Assembly (NCBI RefSeq): GCF_900312675.1
Contig: NZ_OMPC01000001.1
Span: forward strand, 851,633-915,632
Direction: 5' to 3'
DNA from: Aliivibrio sp. EL58
GTDB lineage: Bacteria; Pseudomonadota; Gammaproteobacteria; Enterobacterales; Vibrionaceae
Length of the DNA: 64,000 nucleotides
The notes under the pieces: generated by a model
What the model was told of the DNA's origin: nothing
The model's input: only the letters and a program-made list of their open reading frames with translations
Database searches by the model: none
Position numbers and translations under genes: made by a program
Shown: positions 26,037 to 35,650 of the stretch, piece after piece
How positions within the stretch are numbered: the first letter of the stretch is position 1
Layout: every line of letters begins with the position of its first letter

Positions 26037-27575
26037 TTATAAATTAGATATCCCGAATTTTTTTCCCATTCGGTATAAATTCCCTCTATCCATTTGTAAA
26101 AATTCGGCGGCTTTTGACCAAGTTCCGTTCGATTCAGCTAAAGCGTGCTCAATTAACTGTTTTTGATAGCTTTCTACTAACTCTCGCATTGGTTTGCTTT
26201 CATTAGGTAAAAGGGTTGATGTCATTTTTACATCGCGACCTGTTGCGATATCTCCTAAGAAGTGCGCCAGTGTGATACTGGATTCATTGTTCTGAATGGC
26301 TCGAAGCCCTGCACGCATTAACGTATGCTCTAATTCTCGAACATTACCAAGCCATGGGCTTTGCTCTAGATGAGATAGGGTTCTTGGATGAATGTGTAAA
26401 TTAGGTACATTAAACTGTAGGCGTACTTTTTCTAATAAATGGCCCGCTAATACTGCCACATCACCTTCACGCTCACGCAGTGGTGGAACATGAATAGGGA
26501 AGACGTTTAAGCGATGATAGAGATCCGCACGAAAGCGTCCTTGTTCAACTTCCTGCTCTAAATCTCGATTTGTAGCTGCAATGATACGGACATCAATCAT
26601 GCTATTTTTATCTGACCCTACGCGCTGTACTTCGCCTTGCTGGATAACACGTAACAGCTTTGCTTGAATAAGCAGTGGTAGTTCGCCAATTTCATCTAAG
26701 AAAATAGTGCCGTTATTAGCGAGTTCAAATTTACCTGCACGATGACTGTTCGCACCAGTAAATGCCCCTTTAACATGACCAAACAATTCACTTTCAGCTA
26801 AAGACTCAGGTAATGCAGCACAGTTAACGTAAATCATTGGTTGCTCGTTACGCTGTGACTTTGCATGAACTGAGTGGGCGACTAACTCTTTACCGGAGCC
26901 AGTTTCACCACTGATTAATACCGCATAGTCAGAATGAGCAACGGTATTGATATTAGTTTTAAGGTGCGTCATTTGTGGGCTAATACCGATTAACTTACCT
27001 TTTTGATGCCTAGCTTGTTGGATTAAGGTTTTATTTATCGATTTCTGATGCTGATTACTGTTTTGTAAGGATTTTATCAGAGTTTTATTGTGCAATGTTG
27101 CAGCGGCAAGGGCTGCAAAGGTTTCAATGGTAATGTTATCTATTTTATTGAATGCGCCAACCTCTAGTGCATCTAATGTTAATAGTCCTACGAGCGTATT
27201 ATCGACATACAAGCTACAACCCAAACAGTCATGCACTTCAATACTGATGTGTTCATCGACGAGCAGTAAACCATCAAAAGGATCAGGTAAGTCTGAGTCT
27301 GATTTAAAACGAACAGGGTGTTTGCTTTCTAAAATAGCCTGTAACCGAGGATGTAATTCAGGTTGAAAACGACGACCTAATACCGCTTGAGATAAGCCTT
27401 TAACCGCAACAGGCGTTAATGACCCACTATCATCGAGAACAAATAGAGCGCTAGCGTCACAAGGAAAAACCTGATGAATAGAGTTAATCAGTCTTTGGTA
27501 GTGCAGATCACTGGCTAGATTAGAGCTTAAATCCAGAGCTATTTGTAATAAGATTTTTTCAACAGAAGGTTTCAT
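26037..27575 (-). CDS. norR: NorR, NO-responsive sigma-54-dependent activator
   Basis: A 512-residue three-domain regulator: N-terminal GAF domain that holds the NO-sensing iron in NorR, central AAA+ domain (Walker A GETGSGKELVAHSVH, sigma-54 contact loop GAFTGA, Walker B IFLDEIGELP), and a C-terminal Fis-type HTH (GTWSKAAEFLQMDRGNLYRMGKKFGI). The frame opens at 27620, but ATG 27575 (MKPSVEK) matches the family start and leaves an operator-like palindrome upstream of the coding region. It probably activates hcp, which lies just downstream in the same orientation behind its own promoter. Confidence 0.92.
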   Translation of the reverse strand: MKPSVEKILLQIALDLSSNLASDLHYQRLINSIHQVFPCDASALFVLDDSGSLTPVAVKGLSQAVLGRRFQPELHPRLQAILESKHPVRFKSDSDLPDPFDGLLLVDEHISIEVHDCLGCSLYVDNTLVGLLTLDALEVGAFNKIDNITIETFAALAAATLHNKTLIKSLQNSNQHQKSINKTLIQQARHQKGKLIGISPQMTHLKTNINTVAHSDYAVLISGETGSGKELVAHSVHAKSQRNEQPMIYVNCAALPESLAESELFGHVKGAFTGANSHRAGKFELANNGTIFLDEIGELPLLIQAKLLRVIQQGEVQRVGSDKNSMIDVRIIAATNRDLEQEVEQGRFRADLYHRLNVFPIHVPPLREREGDVAVLAGHLLEKVRLQFNVPNLHIHPRTLSHLEQSPWLGNVRELEHTLMRAGLRAIQNNESSITLAHFLGDIATGRDVKMTSTLLPNESKPMRELVESYQKQLIEHALAESNGTWSKAAEFLQMDRGNLYRMGKKFGISNL

Positions 27576-27586
27576 ACGAATCACTT

Positions 27587-27619
27587 TGGTAGATGATGTA
27601 AAAATAACATCATCTACCA
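27587..27619. promoter_or_regulatory. Palindromic operator in front of norR
   Basis: TGGTAGATGATGT (27587-27599) and ACATCATCTACCA (27607-27619) are perfect 13-bp inverted arms around a 7-bp spacer, so the core is GT-N7-AC, the NorR half-site arrangement. It ends 11 bp before the norR start. Autorepression by NorR, or control by another NO regulator such as NsrR, is inferred. Confidence 0.6.
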
Positions 27620-27672
27620 TATCATAATTAATAGTATTATTAACAATAATGGGATTAATTACTCTGGCTTTG

Positions 27673-28116
27673 TTAGTTATTCCACTGACTCATTTGGCCT
27701 GTAAAATTTGTTGTTAACGTTTTAACTTCAGGAAAATCTTCATAAATAGTTAAATTATCCCCATCTAATTTGTAGGCATAAAATAGTAATCTATGTTCTT
27801 TTGACATTTGAATCGTATCGTCTAATTTGTTTTTGTAATTTGGTTCAATTAAAGGCGTTCTGGTTTCAATAAAGTAAATTAATTGATTTGATAAGTTGAA
27901 TTGTTTTCCTGTGACTTTCCATTTTGCTATGTTATCGCCATATTTTAATGTATGAAGAGCAACAAAATCTCCTCTATAACAGGTCATTTTTATTTTATGG
28001 TTTGGATTAACTGAATCTATAATGTTCACTTTATAGTTACACCCGCTGCCATTTACAAATGAATATAAAGTAATGGTAGTAATAAGAGTAGCTAATGTTA
28101 AATTTATTCTTTTCAT
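27673..28116 (-). CDS. Small exported protein, partner candidate of the membrane regulator
   Basis: A 147-residue protein with an N-terminal signal peptide or anchor (INLTLATLITTITLYSFV), then GSGCNYKVNI with cysteines at 27 and 46. The lipobox is weak, so it may be periplasmic or a lipoprotein. It is 7 bp downstream of the winged-helix membrane regulator. The layout mirrors ToxR/ToxS, TcpP/TcpH and VtrA/VtrC, where the small second protein stabilises or helps the regulator sense its signal. No sequence family recognised. Confidence 0.6.
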   Translation of the reverse strand: MKRINLTLATLITTITLYSFVNGSGCNYKVNIIDSVNPNHKIKMTCYRGDFVALHTLKYGDNIAKWKVTGKQFNLSNQLIYFIETRTPLIEPNYKNKLDDTIQMSKEHRLLFYAYKLDGDNLTIYEDFPEVKTLTTNFTGQMSQWNN

Positions 28117-28123
28117 TATAATT

Positions 28124-28672
28124 TTAAATTATTACCCATGAATGAATTACGTTTAATATAAAATATGTTAATAATAAAAATATTAACAATTGAGTTGGTG
28201 ATGATGAAAATACATCCATTAATTTATTGTAATTATTAGGAGGGCTGATATTTTCTTGGTATATTTCCTTTTCCTTTTCCTTTTCCTTTTCCTTTTCCTT
28301 TTCCTTTTCCTTTTCCTTTTCCTTTTCCTTGAAACTAATCTTATACCCAACTTTAGGTGTGTTTATTATTTTTATATTGTCGTGTTTTAGTATCTTTCTT
28401 AGGTTAGAGATGGCTACAGCTAAAGAATTTGGACCAATGAAATCAGGATGTTCCCAAGCTGCAATGATTAATGTGTTTTTATCTATTGACTCATTTTTAT
28501 TTTTAATTAAAAGTTGAAGTATTTTACTTTCAGGTATTGAAATAGGGTGAGATTGCTTATCTATTATAATCTCTGGCCTATCCTCCATTGATAGCATTGA
28601 GTTATTGAAATGTGTTATTGAAGTTGCCATGGTTATCATTATTAGTTTTGTTTGTGATTGGGAATATATCAT
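28124..28672 (-). CDS. Membrane-anchored winged-helix regulator with a (Lys-Glu)11 linker
   Basis: A 182-residue protein. Residues ~30-112 are an OmpR/CadC-type winged helix (ILQLLIKNKNESIDKNTLIIAAW, then SNLRKILKHDN and INTPKVGYKI). Residues 115-136 are eleven Lys-Glu pairs, encoded by a hexanucleotide repeat. Residues ~160-182 are a single transmembrane helix (LLIFLLLTYFILNVIHSWVII) that ends the protein, so there is almost no periplasmic domain. This fits ToxR/TcpP-like membrane transcription factors. The start is uncertain: several in-frame ATGs follow 28672 and none has a strong ribosome site. Confidence 0.75.
   Translation of the reverse strand: MIYSQSQTKLIMITMATSITHFNNSMLSMEDRPEIIIDKQSHPISIPESKILQLLIKNKNESIDKNTLIIAAWEHPDFIGPNSLAVAISNLRKILKHDNIKIINTPKVGYKISFKEKEKEKEKEKEKEKEKEKEKEIYQENISPPNNYNKLMDVFSSSPTQLLIFLLLTYFILNVIHSWVII
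28264..28330. repeat. TTTTCC hexanucleotide microsatellite (ten perfect units)
   Basis: Ten exact TTTTCC units run from 28269 to 28328, with partial units on each side. On the minus strand they read AAGGAA, giving Lys-Glu. Because the unit is six bases, gain or loss changes linker length by two residues and keeps the frame. Confidence 0.95.
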
Positions 28673-28880
28673 TTAGATTTTATAAAATACAGCATCAAGA
28701 TCACAGTTAATAAATTTGTCATTATAATTTAAATAATCTTATCGTAAGTTTGTTTTGATTTAAACTATTGATTTTAATGTGTTTATACTTAAATTAAATA
28801 TTATTACTGGATAAGTGTTAAAAGTTTACAGATACTTTACTTTCTAAAAAAACATAAATAGATAAGAAAGGGAGGTGAAG

Positions 28881-29030
28881 GTGTCATTATGTGGGAGTCA
28901 TAAAAAATCAAATTCAATTGATTACTTAACTATAGATGAAATCTCTTATCTTAATGATGTATTTGAAATAATATTTATAGTTGACGTTAATAACGATAGA
29001 TTTTATGAGTTTGAGGATGAAATTATTTAA
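28881..29030 (+). CDS. Possible small acidic protein
   Basis: A 49-residue frame starts at a GTG with GGGAGG five bases upstream, a near-perfect ribosome site, and ends with TAA at 29028. The protein begins with SLCGSHKKSNSIDY and ends in an acidic tail (YEFEDEII). It lies 108 bp upstream of the chemoreceptor in the same direction. No family recognised. The strong ribosome site is the main support. Confidence 0.45.
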   Translation: MSLCGSHKKSNSIDYLTIDEISYLNDVFEIIFIVDVNNDRFYEFEDEII

Positions 29031-29138
29031 TGTCGAATTTTTACATAATTATGTGATGAAATGTATTTAGAATGAAGATAAATATATCTATGTTATTTGA
29101 TGGCATAGTAAATAGTAATATTACTTAGGGTTAGTTAT

Positions 29139-31022
29139 ATGGATTTGAAAAACAAGATATTAATATCTACATTTGCATTACTTTTTTTAGTATCAGCAGG
29201 GTTAACATGGCTTGGATACTCTTCATTTAAGGCTTATAACGAGAAAATAACATATTCTAGTTTAGATAAAAATGACGACCTTTACTCAGAATCATTAGAA
29301 AGTGCTCTTGATAAATATTTTATCGCATTAGAAACATTTAGTGTGGAATTCGATAATGATGGAGAGTTATCAAATCAAGAGTTAGTTGTTGAGCAATTAA
29401 GATTGATTTATAACAGATTAGGAGCCGATGATGCTTGGTTAGGAATGGCTGATGGTAGAGCTTTAGAATATACAGGTCAATTTCATCCTACTTTTAATGC
29501 AATAGAAGATAAGAGAGAATGGTATTTTAGAGGTATTAAGGGTGAAGAGCGAATAGTAACGAGTAGTTATTTGAATTCTAATGGAGATACGGTTTTTGGT
29601 ATTGCCCATCCGATAATTAATAAAGGGAAAGTTGTAGCAATTGTTGCTGTAGGTGTAAAGGTTAATGCTCTTGATAAAATAATGGATGATATAGCTGAAG
29701 ATGGGCAAATATATTTATATGAGATAGACTCCGAACAGGTTATTAGCTCTAAAAATAAGAAGCATATAGGGCAATCATTGTTTAATATTAATCCGGATTT
29801 AGACGGTTTCATTGATGGAACTTTAAGGTTTAAAAGTGTTTTTAGGGATGATTATGTTATAGCCTCAGTTGCGGATATTGACTCAGCCGATTGGAGGCTG
29901 ATAATTTATCAGTATGAAGATGAAGTGTATGCAGAAAGTAATAATATGCTTAAAGAGTCATTAGCGGCTTTCTTTGTGATTTTAGTTTCATCATTAGCGC
30001 TTGTTTATTATTCGATTATTCATTTAATATACAAACCAATAGGTGGTGAACCTGTTGAAATATCAGGGATTTTATCTAATATATCAAAAGGTGATCTATC
30101 ACAAGAGTTGACTTCATCAGGTAAAGATACCGGCATATATTTATCCCTTTTAGATTTAAATGCTAAGCTTTCTGAGATAGTAACAAGTAGCCATTCAATT
30201 TCAAATAATGTATCTGCTTCATCTGAGGAATTAACTGTTGTGATGTCTGATACTGCAAAAAACTCACAGCATGAACTAGCGCAGATAGAGGAGATCTCGA
30301 CAGCAATTAGTGAATTATCGAGCACCTCTAAAGAAGTAACAACAAATGCATCTCATGCAGAAGAAGAAGCACAAAAAGCCATTACAAATGTATCAAGTGG
30401 CCGCTCGACATTGGAAGATTCTATATCATTAACTATTAATATTAATGAATCAGTTCAGCAAACTGCGGAAATGATTACGGCCCTAAGAGATGATGCTATA
30501 AATATTGGCGAAGTCACTGATGTGATTAGGAGCATATCAGAACAAACCAATTTGCTTGCTCTTAATGCGGCCATCGAAGCGGCGAGAGCCGGAGAGGCAG
30601 GGAGAGGCTTTGCTGTTGTAGCAGATGAAGTTAGAAATCTTGCTGCGAAAACTCAAGAATCAACAATAAATATTCAGGGAATTATTAGTAAATTACAAGC
30701 TCAATCAGAAAACGCTAATAAGAATATGTTGGAAAATGTCCACTCAATTCAAGAATCAGTGAATCTGACTGAAAGTGTCAAAGAATCGTTTAATGAAATT
30801 GTAAATGCTGTTCAGTCTATTTCTGATATTAATACGTTAGTTGCTACGGCATCGCAAGAGCAGTTTAGTGTGACTGAAGATATCGCTAAGAATACGACCC
30901 GAACGTTTGATTTAGTTACACAGAATGTATCAGCCATAAATCAAACTCAACAAGCAGCTGGTGAACTATCTAAATTAGCTGTTGCTCAAAAAATGGAGCT
31001 GGATTTTTTTAAAGCGAAGTAA
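29139..31022 (+). CDS. Methyl-accepting chemotaxis protein with a dCache sensor
   Basis: A 627-residue chemoreceptor. TM1 at about residues 7-25, periplasmic dCache-type sensor to ~270 ([18 protein letters not shown] and [25 protein letters not shown] are the cache strands), TM2 near 275-300, a short HAMP-like region ([23 protein letters not shown]), and the signalling hairpin around [36 protein letters not shown]. There is no C-terminal CheR-tethering pentapeptide. Ligand unknown; cache domains bind amino acids, organic acids or amines. A strong terminator follows. Confidence 0.93.
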   Translation: MDLKNKILISTFALLFLVSAGLTWLGYSSFKAYNEKITYSSLDKNDDLYSESLESALDKYFIALETFSVEFDNDGELSNQELVVEQLRLIYNRLGADDAWLGMADGRALEYTGQFHPTFNAIEDKREWYFRGIKGEERIVTSSYLNSNGDTVFGIAHPIINKGKVVAIVAVGVKVNALDKIMDDIAEDGQIYLYEIDSEQVISSKNKKHIGQSLFNINPDLDGFIDGTLRFKSVFRDDYVIASVADIDSADWRLIIYQYEDEVYAESNNMLKESLAAFFVILVSSLALVYYSIIHLIYKPIGGEPVEISGILSNISKGDLSQELTSSGKDTGIYLSLLDLNAKLSEIVTSSHSISNNVSASSEELTVVMSDTAKNSQHELAQIEEISTAISELSSTSKEVTTNASHAEEEAQKAITNVSSGRSTLEDSISLTININESVQQTAEMITALRDDAINIGEVTDVIRSISEQTNLLALNAAIEAARAGEAGRGFAVVADEVRNLAAKTQESTINIQGIISKLQAQSENANKNMLENVHSIQESVNLTESVKESFNEIVNAVQSISDINTLVATASQEQFSVTEDIAKNTTRTFDLVTQNVSAINQTQQAAGELSKLAVAQKMELDFFKAK

Positions 31023-31035
31023 ATCTACAATAATT

Positions 31036-31065
31036 GCCTTTAGACCATTATGTCTAAAGGCTTTT
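31036..31065 (+). terminator. Rho-independent terminator after the chemoreceptor
   Basis: GCCTTTAGAC (31036-31045) and GTCTAAAGGC (31052-31061) form a perfect 10-bp stem with a 6-base loop, followed by TTTT. Confidence 0.9.
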
Positions 31066-31271
31066 ATAGGTTTATGACTAGGTTTCATTCTGGCCTTCCA
31101 AGCATAAATAGAAGATAAGCATAATAGGACTCATACTTATAGGAATAAATACCCCTTGTTTAGGTGTCGGTAAAATAGCTCAATTTTGATACTTTTAATT
31201 TTAGGGTTTGATGTATTATAAAATATAGGGCAAAATATCACTGTTTGTTTTCTAAGCGAGTTTGAGTATCT

Positions 31272-33761
31272 ATGCATTCACTAAAAAATAGTAAATTACT
31301 ACGATTACTACAGTATTTACCAATTATGGTGATCGTTGTGTTTACTATCGTTCTAAATTTGAATGTTATTAATAGTAACGAAAGGAAAATAACAGCATTA
31401 CTTGATGCGGTTCATAGTGAGGTGTTAGAAACAAAACAACGGCAAGCACAAGCCGTTGTTGAACAAGCTTATCAACAGGTTGAGCATGAAAAAGCATTGA
31501 TTGATAGGATTGCTCGTGAAAAATTACGTCTTCGTGTGCAGACCGCTTTTAGTATTGTCGATGGTTTACTTAAGATAAATAAAGTTAAGCCAGTCAGTGA
31601 AGCCAAACAGCAGATAATAGATGCCTTAAGAGCGATGAGGTTTGATGATGGGACTGGCTATTTCTATATCTATGATATGGAGGGGCGAAATATCATGCAC
31701 CCAATTTTACCTGAAGTGGAAAATACATTGGTGCTTGATATGGTTGATTCGCGTGGTAATTATATTATTCAGAATCAACTCAAATCACTAAAAGAAACTG
31801 GTCAAGCATATAATCATTATTGGTATATAAAACCAAGTCAGCAAGATAGAGAATTTGAAAAAGTTAGTTTTGATCGTCATTTAGAGTCTCTTGGTTGGTA
31901 TATAGGCTCTGGTGCTTATGTGGAAGATATTGAAAAGCAAATACAAGCTCAAGTATTAAGCATGTTATCGAGTGTGAATTTAGGCAATACAGGCTACATT
32001 TTTGTTTCGGACATTAACGGTGATGTGAAGTTACAGAATCAAAAAGTGATTACTGATCATTCCTCTTCATTTTTGGCTGATAATAACGAAGTGCATCAAA
32101 AATTAATTCAAACGGCTAAAACTGGGGACTTTTTTACCTATGAACATATTGATGCATATTCTAAAAAGCTTGAAGAAAAAATAAGTTACGTCCGCCTCAT
32201 CGAAGATTGGAATTGGGTCATTGGAACTGGTTTTTATACTTCTGATATCACTAAAATTACAGAAGAAAAGAAACAAAAATTGATTGCTGAATCCCATTTC
32301 GAATTACAAATTATGCTGGCATTCAGCGTGATGTTAACCATCTTGTTAACGGTAGTTGTTCTTGTGATTGGTAAACGAGTGACTAATCACGTTATCTTTT
32401 TAGAAGAGCGGGTCATTGGAGATTATGAGCGTCTTGAAAGCACTAAAAATGAGATGCAGTACATGGCTGAGTTTGATGTGCTAACGAATTTACCAAATCG
32501 CACCTTATTATCGACTCATATTCAAAAAAGTATTGGTTTATCCAGATTGGAAGATAGAAAGGTAGCGGTTGTTTTTGTTGATCTTGATGATTTTAAAAAT
32601 GTGAATGATCAGTTTGGCCACTCTGCGGGTGATCAACTATTGCAGCAAATTGGTGCGCGCTTTGAGAGTATTATTGATTGTTCTGATTTTGTCGCACGAT
32701 TTGGCGGCGACGAATTTGTGTTTTGTTTTTCTTTACTAAAAGATATCGATGAAGCAAAGCTCAAAGTGGAACAAATTTTACAATCCTTTGAGATCCCCTT
32801 TTTATTAAATGGACAGTCTGTGCAAACCAGTTGTTCTATTGGGGTTTCTATGTACCCCGATGACGGCCATAGTGTTGAAGACTTGATATCAAAAGCGGAT
32901 ATTGTTTTATACAAGGTGAAAGACCAAGAAAAAGGGAATATTTTATTTTATGATGCTGAAATTAATCAACAAGTTCAACATGATTTCCAATTAGAAAACC
33001 ATTTAAGACAAGCGCTAGATAACAATGAAATAAGTGTTGTTTATCAACCTCAGATCGATGCGGAAACACAACAAATCTGTGCTGTTGAAGCGTTATGCCG
33101 TTGGAATAGCCATGCTCTTGGTTTTATCTCGCCACTGGATTTTATTCCTTTAGCTGAACGGACGGGTTTGATCCACCAAGTGGGTGAGTTTGTATTTGAA
33201 ACGGCGTGTCGAGATACCTTAGCGCTTATGCCTAATGGCGTTAATGCGATAGGGGTATCAATTAATATTTCGCCAAAGCAATTTTCATATCCTGGTTTTG
33301 AAGATAAGGTACTGTCAATTGTTAAGCGAGTTGGTATTGATATTGAGCGCATTACATTAGAGATCACTGAGAACATTTTTATTGAAGATTTACACTCTAT
33401 TTCTCCTATCTTAAATCGCTTTAGAGATCATGGCTTTGGGATTTCATTGGATGATTTCTGTACTGGCTATTCGTCACTGAATTACTTAAATAACCTTCCT
33501 ATAACTGAAATTAAAATAGATCGCTCTTTTGTTGATAAATTACTGAGTAATAAGCAAAGTGATACGTTAGTGAAAGCGATTATAGCGATTGGCTCTTCTT
33601 GTCATATGAAGGTGGTGGCAGAAGGGGTCGAAACTATAGAGCAACATCAAAAATTAAAAGAATATCATTGTGATTTACTGCAAGGGTATTACTTTGATAA
33701 GCCATTAATTATTGCTGATTTGATTGAGCGTTATACTGATAAACAAATATTGGCGAGTTAA
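31272..33761 (+). CDS. dCache-GGDEF-EAL protein (c-di-GMP synthesis and breakdown)
   Basis: An 829-residue membrane protein. TM1 at ~15-30, a two-part periplasmic cache domain (GTGYFYIYDMEGRNIMHP near 125 and LGNTGYIFVSDINGDV near 240), TM2 near 350-370, a GGDEF domain with an intact site (G478-F482, FGGDEF) and an EAL domain with E606-A607-L608. Downstream EAL residues look intact (NISPKQFSYP, LEITEN, LDDFCTGYSSL, KIDRSF, AEGVET). Both activities could be present; which one dominates cannot be read from sequence. The ligand of the cache domain is unknown. Confidence 0.93.
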   Translation: MHSLKNSKLLRLLQYLPIMVIVVFTIVLNLNVINSNERKITALLDAVHSEVLETKQRQAQAVVEQAYQQVEHEKALIDRIAREKLRLRVQTAFSIVDGLLKINKVKPVSEAKQQIIDALRAMRFDDGTGYFYIYDMEGRNIMHPILPEVENTLVLDMVDSRGNYIIQNQLKSLKETGQAYNHYWYIKPSQQDREFEKVSFDRHLESLGWYIGSGAYVEDIEKQIQAQVLSMLSSVNLGNTGYIFVSDINGDVKLQNQKVITDHSSSFLADNNEVHQKLIQTAKTGDFFTYEHIDAYSKKLEEKISYVRLIEDWNWVIGTGFYTSDITKITEEKKQKLIAESHFELQIMLAFSVMLTILLTVVVLVIGKRVTNHVIFLEERVIGDYERLESTKNEMQYMAEFDVLTNLPNRTLLSTHIQKSIGLSRLEDRKVAVVFVDLDDFKNVNDQFGHSAGDQLLQQIGARFESIIDCSDFVARFGGDEFVFCFSLLKDIDEAKLKVEQILQSFEIPFLLNGQSVQTSCSIGVSMYPDDGHSVEDLISKADIVLYKVKDQEKGNILFYDAEINQQVQHDFQLENHLRQALDNNEISVVYQPQIDAETQQICAVEALCRWNSHALGFISPLDFIPLAERTGLIHQVGEFVFETACRDTLALMPNGVNAIGVSINISPKQFSYPGFEDKVLSIVKRVGIDIERITLEITENIFIEDLHSISPILNRFRDHGFGISLDDFCTGYSSLNYLNNLPITEIKIDRSFVDKLLSNKQSDTLVKAIIAIGSSCHMKVVAEGVETIEQHQKLKEYHCDLLQGYYFDKPLIIADLIERYTDKQILAS

Positions 33762-33772
33762 TTAGTGGCATT

Positions 33773-33817
33773 AAAAATGGAGCGTTAGTGTTGAATGATT
33801 CAAACACTAACGCTCCA
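33773..33817. terminator. Long bidirectional terminator hairpin
   Basis: TGGAGCGTTAGTGTT (from 33778) pairs with AACACTAACGCTCCA (to 33817) around a GAATGATTC core; five A residues at 33773-33777 give the T tract on the minus strand. It lies between the convergent c-di-GMP gene and acr3. Confidence 0.8.
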
Positions 33818-33843
33818 CATGCGTCTTCTTAGATATCGATAAT

Positions 33844-34887
33844 TTAAGCGACTGAGTTTGCTTTTTCTTTTCCTTTCATTCTCAAAGCAACATTAACTAA
33901 AGCGATTAAGACGGGTACTTCGATCAGAGGCCCAATAACACCTGCAAAAGCTTGGTCAGAGTTCAAACCAAATACCGCAATAGAAACCGCAATAGCTAGC
34001 TCAAAGTTATTTCCCGTTGCTGTAAAAGCGATAGAGGCGTTCTTATCATAAGGAATCCCCATTTTCTTACCGATAAAGAAACTAGTGAAGAACATTAAGA
34101 CAAAATAAATAGCCAGTGGAATAGCAATGCGAACCACGTCCATTGGAAGCTCAAGGATCATCTCTCCTTTTAAGCTAAACATAAGTACAATCGTACCTAG
34201 CAGCGCAATCAAGGTGATTGGTGAGATCTTAGGGATGAAAACTGTGTTGTACCACTCTTCGCCTTTTTTAGAGACTAAAATCTTACGGCTTAAAAATCCA
34301 GCTAGAAATGGGATACCAAGATAAATCAGAACACTTTCAGCAATATCCATCATAGAGATATCAACCACCATGCTTTCATAACCAAATACTGGTGGTAGCA
34401 CACTAATGAATAACCACGCCATAAAGCTGTACGTTACGATTTGAAATGCAGAGTTTATCGCAACTAAAGCCGCACCATACTCTTTATTGCCGCCACCAAT
34501 ATCATTCCAAACTAATACCATGGCAATACAGCGAGCTAGGCCAATAAGAATAATACCAACCATGTAACCTGGGTGATCACCTAAAAAGGTCAAGGCCAGA
34601 ATAAACATAAGAATTGGGCCGACAACCCAGTTCATAATTAGAGAAAGGGTAATCGCTTGTTTGTCTTTTACGACCGTACCAAGTAAGTTGTAATTCACTT
34701 TTGCTAACGGTGGATACATCATTAAGATCAGACCGATAGCTAATGGAATATTGGTTGTACCGACCGACATCGATTCATTCCATTGTGCAACTTGGGGGCA
34801 CTGAACCCCAAGTAATACGCCTATAGCCATGGCGATAAAAATCCACAGTGTTAAATATCTATCTAGAAAGCCCAGTTTAGGTTGCAT
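33844..34887 (-). CDS. acr3: Arsenite efflux permease, ACR3 family
   Basis: A 347-residue inner-membrane protein with about ten hydrophobic segments. The ACR3 signature [15 protein letters not shown] contains the conserved cysteine used for arsenite transport, and [19 protein letters not shown] near residue 285 is also typical. It exports arsenite (and possibly antimonite) using the proton gradient. The regulator arsR is upstream in the same direction, with matching operator sequences in front of both genes. No arsC (arsenate reductase) is adjacent. Confidence 0.93.
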   Translation of the reverse strand: MQPKLGFLDRYLTLWIFIAMAIGVLLGVQCPQVAQWNESMSVGTTNIPLAIGLILMMYPPLAKVNYNLLGTVVKDKQAITLSLIMNWVVGPILMFILALTFLGDHPGYMVGIILIGLARCIAMVLVWNDIGGGNKEYGAALVAINSAFQIVTYSFMAWLFISVLPPVFGYESMVVDISMMDIAESVLIYLGIPFLAGFLSRKILVSKKGEEWYNTVFIPKISPITLIALLGTIVLMFSLKGEMILELPMDVVRIAIPLAIYFVLMFFTSFFIGKKMGIPYDKNASIAFTATGNNFELAIAVSIAVFGLNSDQAFAGVIGPLIEVPVLIALVNVALRMKGKEKANSVA

Positions 34888-34934
34888 AGTCTCGCCTTAA
34901 TTAATGTTGTAAATTTCAAATAATTTAATCGTAC

Positions 34935-34950
34935 ATCGTCGAAAATCGAT
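34935..34950. promoter_or_regulatory. Candidate ArsR operator in front of acr3
   Basis: ATCGTCGAAAATCGAT lies 48 bp upstream of the acr3 start. It shares ATCGTCGAA-N3-CGAT with a site at the same distance in front of arsR, and its ends form an ATCG/CGAT dyad. Confidence 0.55.
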
Positions 34951-35068
34951 TGATGAGATTAAAAATTATCACGAAGCTTCTTTATTACAAAGTTTAAAGT
35001 GACCAGTTCATTTAACAGTTAGGTCATTAAGCATTCGTGACAGTGTGTCGCTAATAATCGCTTTGGTA

Positions 35069-35404
35069 TTAATCTAAAATACTTTGTGTCAGATTTTTGA
35101 ATTGACGAATGCACTCTCGATTTATGCGATAGCACATTTTTGGTGGTATCGACTCAGCAGTAATAAACCCTGCCAGTTTTAAAATACGTAAATGCTCAGA
35201 AACGGTTGATTGTGCCAAGCCTAATTCTGATACTAAATCGCTGTTTAGGCAGCCTCCTGCTTTTTCTAGTGCAGATAGAATATGTAAAATTCGCACACGT
35301 GCAGGATGTGAAAGGGCTTTTGCTAATAGTGCAAATTCTTTCTCTTTTTGAAGATCTTGCTCTGTTGAGCTAAAAGTACAAACATCATTTACGTTACAAG
35401 TCAT
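35069..35404 (-). CDS. arsR: ArsR/SmtB-family arsenic-responsive repressor
   Basis: A 111-residue winged-helix repressor. The HTH is LVSELGLAQSTVSEHLRILKLAGF, preceded by LSHPARVRILHIL. Cysteines at 3, 9, 52, 91 and 98 are available for As(III); the N-terminal C3/C9 pair is a plausible site, and the classic ELCVC motif is absent. The frame is open to 35488, but ATG 35404 gives the normal family length. Probably represses itself and acr3. Confidence 0.87.
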   Translation of the reverse strand: MTCNVNDVCTFSSTEQDLQKEKEFALLAKALSHPARVRILHILSALEKAGGCLNSDLVSELGLAQSTVSEHLRILKLAGFITAESIPPKMCYRINRECIRQFKNLTQSILD

Positions 35405-35441
35405 CGTTATTATCTTACCTTTTTTACAGCTACTAAGATCA

Positions 35442-35457
35442 ATCGTCGAATTACGAT
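35442..35457. promoter_or_regulatory. Candidate ArsR operator in front of arsR
   Basis: ATCGTCGAATTACGAT, 38 bp upstream of the arsR start, matches the acr3 site at 13 of 16 positions with the ATCG and CGAT ends conserved. Confidence 0.55.
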
Positions 35458-35650
35458 TAACTATAGGCGGAGTTAAGAAAGAGATCAAGCCCTGAATTCC
35501 ACTTATGGAAAATAAACAATAAGTAAAGGCAGCAAAAAAGAGTGAAGTGCATCAAAAAATCAAATCAATGGGCGATAAATATTCACAAGTTTTCTACGTT
35601 ATGACCGATATAATATATAGACGGTTAATTATTCATCAAAGGACAGGGTA

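Noticed and set aside
28264-28330. Tandem repeats that could suggest a CRISPR array
   Set aside because: Units are 6 bp and perfect with no spacers, and the repeat is inside a coding frame. It is a microsatellite.
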